A DNA stretch of 8,021 bases from Marvinbryantia sp. (GTDB lineage: Bacteria > Bacillota > Clostridia > Lachnospirales > Lachnospiraceae). The translations under genes were made by a program, and so were the position numbers. Location of the stretch: assembly GCA_016297895.1 (NCBI GenBank), contig JAEDFS010000068.1, positions 1 to 8,021 of the forward strand, in the 5' to 3' direction. Under the pieces are notes generated by a model that worked only from the letters and a program-made list of their open reading frames with translations, had not been told where the DNA came from and ran no database searches. This document shows, piece after piece, positions 1 to 4,420 of this stretch (the first letter of the stretch is position 1; the number at the start of each line of letters is the position of its first letter).

Positions 1-1223
1 CACAGATCGATGAATATGCTCTGACTGCCGTCTCACTGGCGTTTCCCATTCAGAACCTGATGATCGCCGTCGCTTCCGGAACCGGAGTGGGTGTGAATGC
101 CCTTCTCTCCCGCAGTCTGGGCGAGAAAAACGAAAAAGACGCCAGCCTCTATGCCAACAACGGTATTTTTCTCGGCATTCTCAGTTATCTGGTATTCGCT
201 CTGATCGGTATCTTCTTTTCCCGTGCTTTTTTTGCGACACAGACCGACAATCAGGCAATCATTGCATATGGCGTTCAGTATATGACCATTATCACCGTCT
301 TTTCCTTTGGACTTTTCCTGGAGATCACTTTCGAACGCCTCCTGCAGTCCACCGGAAAAACATTTTTCAATATGGTCACCCAGGGAACCGGTGCCATCAT
401 CAACATCATCCTGGATCCGATCCTGATCTTCGGTCTTTTCGGCATGCCGAAAATGGGCGTAGCCGGCGCCGCAGCCGCTACCGTAGCCGGACAGATCATT
501 GCCATGATTCTGGCTGTCTTTTTCAACTTTACAAAGAATCCGGAGATCCATATCCAGGCAAAAGGCTTCCGCCCTCATGGAAATATCATCCGTTCCATTT
601 ACCAGATCGGTGTTCCTTCCATTATCATGATGGCCATCGGCTCTGTCATGACCTTCGGATTTAATAAGATCCTGTTGATGTTTACATCCACTGCCACAGC
701 CGTATTCGGAGTTTATTTTAAACTGAACAGCTTTGCTTTCATGCCCATATTCGGTCTGAACAACGGCATGATTCCCATCATTGCCTATAATTACGGAGCG
801 AAAAACAAAGAGAGAATCATGCAGACCATCAAGCTGAGTATTTTAGTGGCTGTTTGTATCATGCTGTTGGGACTCGCCGTGTTCCAGCTGATTCCGGACA
901 GGCTTTTGATGATTTTCAACGCCTCCGAAAATATGCTCGCAATCGGCGTACCGGCGCTGCGCATCATCAGTATCAGCTTCCTTTTTGCCGGATTCTGTAT
1001 CGTAGTAGGTTCCGTATTTCAGGCACTGGGAGACAGCATTTACAGTCTCTGGGTCTCCGTAGCCAGACAGCTGGTCGTTCTTCTTCCGGCTGCCTTTATC
1101 CTGGCAAAATTGCTGGGTCTGGATGCCGTATGGTGGAGCTTTGATATTGCAGAGATTGCTTCCCTTGCCATGAGCATCTTCTTCCTGAAGAAGATCTACA
1201 CAAAAAAGCTGAAAGATTTATAA
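1..1223 (+). CDS. MATE-family multidrug efflux transporter, MepA-like (5' end outside window)
   Basis: This is an inner-membrane antiporter expected to export cationic drugs or metabolites in exchange for Na+ or H+. The frame is open from base 3 to the TAA at 1221-1223 and gives 406 visible residues. The family is usually about 450 long, so roughly 45 N-terminal residues lie to the left; the ATG at 60 is internal, because the residues before it (AVSLAFPIQNL) are typical of the family. Visible signs are about eleven hydrophobic segments, the first-half motif SGTGVGVNALLSRSLGEKN (residues 25-43), LLQSTGKTFFNM (113-124), the INIILDPILIFG stretch (133-144), and the second-half counterparts NNGMIPIIAYNYGAKNKER (253-271) and QALGDS (340-345). 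It ends with a lysine-rich cytosolic tail. It is followed by an intrinsic terminator and faces the minus-strand island. The family is secure; the substrate cannot be read from the sequence. Confidence 0.95.
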   Translation, partial: QIDEYALTAVSLAFPIQNLMIAVASGTGVGVNALLSRSLGEKNEKDASLYANNGIFLGILSYLVFALIGIFFSRAFFATQTDNQAIIAYGVQYMTIITVFSFGLFLEITFERLLQSTGKTFFNMVTQGTGAIINIILDPILIFGLFGMPKMGVAGAAAATVAGQIIAMILAVFFNFTKNPEIHIQAKGFRPHGNIIRSIYQIGVPSIIMMAIGSVMTFGFNKILLMFTSTATAVFGVYFKLNSFAFMPIFGLNNGMIPIIAYNYGAKNKERIMQTIKLSILVAVCIMLLGLAVFQLIPDRLLMIFNASENMLAIGVPALRIISISFLFAGFCIVVGSVFQALGDSIYSLWVSVARQLVVLLPAAFILAKLLGLDAVWWSFDIAEIASLAMSIFFLKKIYTKKLKDL

Positions 1224-1529
1224 ATATGCACCGCATATAAAAACCGGGTATTCAAACTTATTGAGATTCTACCTTCGTGAGGGTTTATGATTTTACAATA
1301 AAAGGATTGATCAGTTTTTCAACTGGCCAATCCTTTTTTCTTGAATCCAAACCGGTTGCACATTTTTGTCCATCCCGTAGATATAAGATGCATTCCCGAG
1401 GTATCAAACAAAGAAAGATCCACCATCTCCTGCATTTAACTCATATCAACTGTTCAATTAATAGTTCAACTGAATACATCAACTATTCATCAATACATCA
1501 AGTAAAATACAGCATTTCCAGTTGATGTA
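1224..1529. other. Intergenic region between convergent genes
   Basis: This 306-base gap lies between the ends of the MATE gene and the AlbA_2-ATPase gene. It holds the MATE terminator at 1300-1342, a stretch at 1343-1440 in which I see nothing recognisable, and a repeat cluster from about 1443. An 82-codon GTG-initiated frame on the plus strand (1277-1525) runs through the terminator and has low-complexity composition, so I do not call it a gene. Confidence 0.7.
1300..1342 (+). terminator. Rho-independent terminator of the MATE gene
   Basis: The arms 1300-1316 (AAAAGGATTGATCAGTT) and 1321-1337 (AACTGGCCAATCCTTTT) pair over 17 positions with one A-C mismatch and one G-T wobble. They close a TTTC loop and run into a T-rich tail (TTTTTTCTT). 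The hairpin begins 76 bases after the MATE stop codon. On the minus strand the A-rich foot supplies only a short T run, but weak bidirectional action is possible. Confidence 0.85.
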
Positions 1530-1530
1530 T
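1443..1530. repeat. Cluster of short direct and inverted repeats at the 3' end of the AlbA_2-ATPase gene
   Basis: AATACATCAA occurs at 1473-1482 and again at 1492-1501, a 19-base period. A related ATATCAAC lies at 1443-1450, and the inverse TTGATGTAT is at 1522-1530, overlapping the first base of the stop codon of the minus-strand gene. GTTCAA is also repeated at 1452-1457 and 1464-1469. The copies at 1493-1501 and 1522-1530 can pair as a 9-bp stem with a 20-base loop in the transcript. That might serve as a weak 3' hairpin for the minus-strand gene, although no T tract follows directly. The role is unknown; decayed terminator, protein-binding array or insertion scar are all possible. Confidence 0.5.
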
Positions 1531-2681
1531 CATTGAAGTGTATAAAATACATGTTTTCCCTGTCTATTTTTTTTCAACAATTTCTTTTTTATAAGCCTGT
1601 TTATTGCAACTGATGCTCCCTGAATCGTAGAAATCGTATCAATTATATCTACAACTTGTTGAGTTGTTATCATACCATTCACTCTAACATATTCATATAT
1701 CGATTGATCTGTCCGATTTAAATCAGCTGTTGTAATTGATATATCATTCAATTCAATTTGTTTTGGATGACTCTCATACTCAGTATTGATATAATAAGTA
1801 GTCCATCGTCCATGTCTTTCTACTACAAGCATACCTTTGTCCACTAAATCAGCTAATAAGCGTCCCACATCAGTTGATGACAAATTTAAAACAGACTGTA
1901 ACCTAGCATTAGACACTTTCTCTTCTAAATAAGCTGTAGAAAGAATAATTTGTTGCTCTGCCTGCAAACATTGGTAATCTTGTCCAAACACATTAAACAA
2001 ATATTCGGTACACTCAATTGGCATTAGTGAAACCATCCACAATCTCAATTCAACTTGATGCAATTCTTGATCATCATATAGATCTGGTTTTCTCCAGTTT
2101 TCTTCTCCCCAGGCACTTAAAATAGTTGGAAATCCAGAACCAATATTATCACCAAGACCAATCATTCTAAACATATTTTGAATTTTAGGATTACGAGCCA
2201 CCGAATGACCGCCCTCGTATATCGCCTGCACAGGTAATTTTAAATTTCCAGGATTCGAAAACAAAAATCCATCATCATATTTAATAACTTTCAATACACC
2301 TGTACTATGATAATCTGCATGAATGATCATCTTTACCGCAGCTTCACGAACCGCCTTATGAACCGCTGTATCATCGACTCGTATCATTCCTTCCAATTTG
2401 AATGGCCTTTTTAAGTCACTTACCAGTTTAGGAAGAATCCTTTTGATAAAATTATATAGGTTATTCTCCCATGAGCCATCATAAGTTAGTCTGTCGCTCC
2501 ATCTTCTATCTTCCGAAAGATTTGTCTGATCCAGATAATCCATTCGAATATTGTCAAAGCGCTCCCTTATTGCCAGACCTTTTCCAAACATTAATAATCC
2601 TGCTGTTGTTAACCCTTCTCTTCTAGTTGTTCTATCAACTGTATATGCTCCAAGATTTCTCAAAAACTCTTTATCATCCAC
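1530..2681 (-). CDS. C-terminal fragment: RecG-like GHKL ATPase module plus winged-helix domains
   Basis: This is the 383-residue portion downstream of the TGA, opening at GTG 2679-2681. No good Shine-Dalgarno precedes that GTG, so independent translation is doubtful. Residues 1-100 are the linker region of the family (REGLTTAGLLMFGKG at 21-35). Residues about 108-190 match the HATPase_c_4/RecG C-terminal ATP-binding module: KAVREAAVKMIIHADY (109-124) as N-box, FSNPGNLKLP (141-150) as the G1-like motif, and ARNPKIQNMFRMIGLGDNIGSGFPTI (162-187). The Asn normally expected in the N-box (RExxVN) is Lys117 here. Two winged-helix-like segments follow at about 240-300 and 325-382. The TGA stop overlaps a short repeat cluster. 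It is most likely the distal half of a single broken gene; it could act alone only if translation restarts. Confidence 0.7.
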   Translation of the reverse strand: MDDKEFLRNLGAYTVDRTTRREGLTTAGLLMFGKGLAIRERFDNIRMDYLDQTNLSEDRRWSDRLTYDGSWENNLYNFIKRILPKLVSDLKRPFKLEGMIRVDDTAVHKAVREAAVKMIIHADYHSTGVLKVIKYDDGFLFSNPGNLKLPVQAIYEGGHSVARNPKIQNMFRMIGLGDNIGSGFPTILSAWGEENWRKPDLYDDQELHQVELRLWMVSLMPIECTEYLFNVFGQDYQCLQAEQQIILSTAYLEEKVSNARLQSVLNLSSTDVGRLLADLVDKGMLVVERHGRWTTYYINTEYESHPKQIELNDISITTADLNRTDQSIYEYVRVNGMITTQQVVDIIDTISTIQGASVAINRLIKKKLLKKNRQGKHVFYTLQ

Positions 2682-2723
2682 GCCATTCCAAACATGGTCT
2701 GGATTATGATGTTCATATTCAAT

Positions 2724-3272
2724 TCAATATGATTTAAGTGTGTTTAAATCCACATCATCCATTGTAAATCCATCTAAAAGTCCACCGTCTATCCCTGAAT
2801 CCGAAGAATCTCTCAGCATCGCCTTTACTTCTTCTTCCGTACAGTGATAATCTCCTTCGTGATTACGTTTAAAACTTCCTTTCATAGGATTTTCATTTAT
2901 ATATACCGGTTTACATTTATAATCAGCCTGTGGAACTTCAATCCACAATACAGTATGTCCCTTAATATCACAATAGCCAACATTATCATCCAACAAAATA
3001 TTAGCACTAACTTTATTACTATTTATAGTATCCCAAAATTCTTTCAATCTGATTTCCGGATTTTTGATATCTGTAAATGTAAATCTTTTTTCAATATTTA
3101 TTTCAGACATATGTTCTTCGATTCCCAGTAAAATGATACCGCCACACGTATTTGCAAATGCTGAATAAGTCTCCCACACTGATTTTGAAATTTCATTTCG
3201 TGAATCTTTACATTCTAATGAAATACGTTCTCCGTACTTTAACAACTCCAGAATTTCTTCACTTCTTATCAT
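2724..3272 (-). CDS. N-terminal fragment: AlbA_2 (Schlafen AlbA_2-type) nucleic-acid-binding domain protein
   Basis: This 182-residue product begins at ATG 3270-3272 behind a strong AAGGAGGT ribosome binding site with a 5-base gap. The AlbA_2 fold is indicated by ERISLECKDS (15-24), the hydrophobic SAFANTCGGIILLGIEE (37-53), VLWIEVPQA (108-116), and KPVYINENPMKGSFKRNHEGDYHCTEEEV (121-149), which corresponds to the family's conserved 'Y.R.G..t..at..Ei' segment. It ends SYstop at a TGA that lies in the same frame as the ATPase part downstream. It may still be made and could fold as an isolated nucleic-acid-binding domain, lacking the ATPase and winged helices. A promoter-like TATAAT lies at 3309-3314. 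The domain assignment is good; its biological target is unknown. Confidence 0.8.
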   Translation of the reverse strand: MIRSEEILELLKYGERISLECKDSRNEISKSVWETYSAFANTCGGIILLGIEEHMSEINIEKRFTFTDIKNPEIRLKEFWDTINSNKVSANILLDDNVGYCDIKGHTVLWIEVPQADYKCKPVYINENPMKGSFKRNHEGDYHCTEEEVKAMLRDSSDSGIDGGLLDGFTMDDVDLNTLKSY

Positions 3273-3277
3273 GTCAT

Positions 3278-3285
3278 ACCTCCTT
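3278..3285 (-). promoter_or_regulatory. Ribosome binding site of the AlbA_2 gene
   Basis: The minus strand reads AAGGAGGT, five bases before the ATG at 3270-3272. It is a near-perfect Shine-Dalgarno and fixes the start of the AlbA_2 frame. Confidence 0.8.
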
Positions 3286-3308
3286 CCAACTTCTATTTAT
3301 CATTCTTT

Positions 3309-3337
3309 ATTATAATATTTTTACCAAACAAAATCTA
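3309..3337 (-). promoter_or_regulatory. Possible promoter of the AlbA_2-ATPase gene
   Basis: A perfect TATAAT -10 box is read on the minus strand at 3309-3314, 24 bases upstream of the ribosome binding site. At the usual 17-base spacing the -35 region is only TAGATT (3332-3337), a poor match, so this is a weak or activator-dependent promoter call in AT-rich DNA where TATAAT can occur by chance. Confidence 0.4.
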
Positions 3338-3418
3338 TTCTTTTCCTTCCCCAAAATCCCGCTTTTTTCAACTCATCTATCGTTGCCGTTCTTCTACGAT
3401 AAGTCACTTATTTATCCT

Positions 3419-3463
3419 AAAACCCCCGGGGATCTGAACCTCTTCATTCAGATTCCCGGGGGG
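3419..3463 (-). terminator. Rho-independent terminator of the DUF4250-TRIC operon
   Basis: Arms 3423-3438 and 3447-3462 pair over 16 positions with one G-T wobble, including a CCCCCGGG/CCCGGGGG core and an 8-base loop. On the minus strand the stem is followed by TTTT (3419-3422), and it lies 26 bases beyond the TRIC stop codon. On the plus strand there is no T tract, so it points leftward. Confidence 0.85.
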
Positions 3464-3488
3464 CTATCCTCAGTTATTTCATTCTCAA

Positions 3489-4130
3489 TTACTCCATCCT
3501 CGGAAGATTCCACCGGTAATGAGCCGCCAGATAACGGATGACAATGATCACACAAAATGAAAGTACCATAGATGGCACCGCACCGATGATTCCGTAGGTA
3601 TATACACACACCAGCGCCCCTACAATGGAGGCACAGGCATACACATGACGGACAAACACATAGGGCGGCACTCCGGCCATCATATCTCTCAGGATTCCGC
3701 CGCCAATTCCTGTGATAGTTCCGAGAAATACCAGCAGAAACCGATGATCCATATATCCCCGCATGATTCCTGTATTCACTCCGACTACGGTAAACACGCC
3801 CAGACCGATGGAATCCATGATCAGCAGAATTCTGTCATAGGTTCCCTTATGACTCTCCAGAAACTGACGCTTCACATAGATGAACACAAACGTCACGCAG
3901 GAGGTAACGGTTGCCACCAGTGCATAGACAGGCGTCTGAAATACTCCCGGCGGAACGATTCCAAGAATGATATCCCGAATCATTCCTCCCCCGACAGACG
4001 TGATCACACCCAGCACACAGACCCCGAAAAGGTCCATCTTTTTTTCCACTCCAAGCATGGCACCCGATGCCGCAAAAGCAACAGTGCCGATGATTTCCAT
4101 CAAAAACACAATGATATCCTGATAATCCAT
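3489..4130 (-). CDS. TRIC / UPF0126-family cation channel membrane protein
   Basis: This 213-residue protein has seven predicted membrane segments (about 5-25, 33-53, 68-88, 100-120, 130-150, 163-180 and 182-204). It contains the two diagnostic inverted-repeat motifs of the UPF0126/TRIC family: GGGMIRDIILG (47-57) and GGGILRDMMAG (143-153), each followed by a proline-containing turn (VPP). Prokaryotic TRIC proteins form homotrimeric monovalent-cation channels with one pore per subunit; the physiological role in bacteria is unsettled. Length is normal for the family. The ATG at 4128-4130 is preceded by AAGGA (11-base gap) and a closer AGGA (4-base gap); no better internal start is seen. It lies 29 bases downstream of the DUF4250 stop, so the two are probably cotranscribed, and a strong terminator follows. 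Confidence 0.93.
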   Translation of the reverse strand: MDYQDIIVFLMEIIGTVAFAASGAMLGVEKKMDLFGVCVLGVITSVGGGMIRDIILGIVPPGVFQTPVYALVATVTSCVTFVFIYVKRQFLESHKGTYDRILLIMDSIGLGVFTVVGVNTGIMRGYMDHRFLLVFLGTITGIGGGILRDMMAGVPPYVFVRHVYACASIVGALVCVYTYGIIGAVPSMVLSFCVIIVIRYLAAHYRWNLPRME

Positions 4131-4159
4131 ATGTTCCTATTTCCTTAAGTCCAACTCAA

Positions 4160-4333
4160 CTACACAAACTGATTTCTGTCCGCATCGTACTCATAGTCGA
4201 TAGCAGACAGCTTTTTTATGATCTCCTCTTTATCCAGCTCCAATCCTTCTGCCAGCCCGTCCAGACTGGAGTAAAAATCACGAAGCTGGGTATTGATATA
4301 GCTTAACAGCATCACCGGATCTTTTGGTATCAT
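4160..4333 (-). CDS. DUF4250 domain-containing small protein
   Basis: This 57-residue protein begins MIPKDPVMLLSYINTQLRD and ends EYDADRNQFV with a TAG stop. The PKDPVMLLS..NT.LRD...SL and DYEYD...N.F patterns match the DUF4250 family, typically about 60 residues and common in Clostridia and other anaerobes; its function is unknown. The middle (DGLAEGLELDKEEIIKKLSAI) looks like a small helix-turn-helix-like helical unit, but this is only a pattern impression. The start at 4331-4333 is chosen because AAGGAG stands 9 bases upstream and the family begins there; an in-frame ATG at 4417 would add 28 residues encoded by promoter and hairpin sequence. It is the first gene of a probable operon with the TRIC channel. 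Confidence 0.85.
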   Translation of the reverse strand: MIPKDPVMLLSYINTQLRDFYSSLDGLAEGLELDKEEIIKKLSAIDYEYDADRNQFV

Positions 4334-4342
4334 TCCCCGACA

Positions 4343-4348
4343 CTCCTT
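4343..4348 (-). promoter_or_regulatory. Ribosome binding site of the DUF4250 gene
   Basis: The minus strand reads AAGGAG, 9 bases before ATG 4331-4333, with a GGGGA run also just before the ATG. It decides in favour of the short 57-residue product and starts 10 bases after the clpB terminator hairpin. Confidence 0.7.
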
Positions 4349-4351
4349 CCA

Positions 4352-4391
4352 TATGTCAAATAAGGACAGGTGTTTTCCACCTGTCCTTATT
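4352..4391 (-). terminator. Hairpin terminator after clpB, within the DUF4250 leader
   Basis: Perfect 14-bp inverted repeat: AATAAGGACAGGTG at 4359-4372 and CACCTGTCCTTATT at 4378-4391, with a 5-base loop. On the minus strand it starts 29 bases after the clpB stop and runs into a modest T-rich tail (TTATTTG). It probably ends or attenuates clpB transcripts. The upstream arm overlaps the -10 box of a proposed downstream promoter. Confidence 0.7.
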
Positions 4392-4417
4392 ATAAAAGTA
4401 ATCTTTGGAAAGCACAA
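4389..4417 (-). promoter_or_regulatory. Proposed promoter of the DUF4250-TRIC operon
   Basis: The minus strand carries TTGTGC (4412-4417), a 17-base spacer and TATAAT (4389-4394), placed right after the clpB stop codon. The -10 is perfect and the spacing ideal; the -35 matches only its TTG. The predicted start of transcription (about 4381-4384) falls inside the upstream arm of the clpB terminator hairpin, so transcripts begun here would carry only part of that stem. Confidence 0.55.
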
Positions 4418-4420
4418 GGC

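Larger units (their letters stand above)
1530..3272 (-). pseudogene. AlbA_2 domain / RecG-like ATPase / winged-helix protein, interrupted by an in-frame stop
   Basis: The two minus-strand frames at 2724-3272 and 1530-2681 are in the same reading frame, separated only by TGA at 2724-2726. Reading through gives one 581-codon frame: AlbA_2 domain (about residues 10-155), the stop at codon 183, a linker continuing IEYEHHNPDHVWNG, then the ATPase and winged-helix part. This is the domain order of the usual single-chain AlbA_2-ATPase ("ATP-binding/RNA-binding domain") proteins of about 550-600 residues, so I infer one gene broken by a nonsense change such as CGA to TGA. TGA as sense is unlikely, because this gene and larC both end in TGA. 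The rest of the frame is intact, suggesting a recent change, a sequencing error, or two halves still made separately. Base composition is markedly more AT-rich than in the neighbours. Known relatives are assumed to be DNA- or RNA-binding regulators, and Schlafen-type AlbA_2 proteins are sometimes linked to phage defence; no function is proved here. Confidence 0.75.

Noticed and set aside
1473..1501. CRISPR-like repeat array
   Set aside because: The repeated unit is only 10 bases with a 9-base gap and two good copies, far too short for a CRISPR array, and no cas gene is present.
1277..1525. 82-codon plus-strand frame between the MATE gene and the AlbA_2-ATPase gene
   Set aside because: It uses a GTG start without a good ribosome binding site, runs through the MATE terminator and the repeat cluster, and resembles no family I know.
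2724..2726. TGA as selenocysteine or a reassigned sense codon
   Set aside because: TGA ends larC and the same gene at 1530-1532, no SECIS-like hairpin is apparent just after it, and the AlbA_2 family has no known selenocysteine here.
1438..3376. AACTCAT at 1438-1444 and 3370-3376 as target-site duplications flanking the island
   Set aside because: A 7-base match in AT-rich DNA is expected by chance over this span, and no integrase, transposase or longer flanking repeat supports it.
4334..4417. Longer DUF4250 start adding 28 residues
   Set aside because: The extra codons are made of the promoter and terminator hairpin, and the strong AAGGAG sits before the shorter start.
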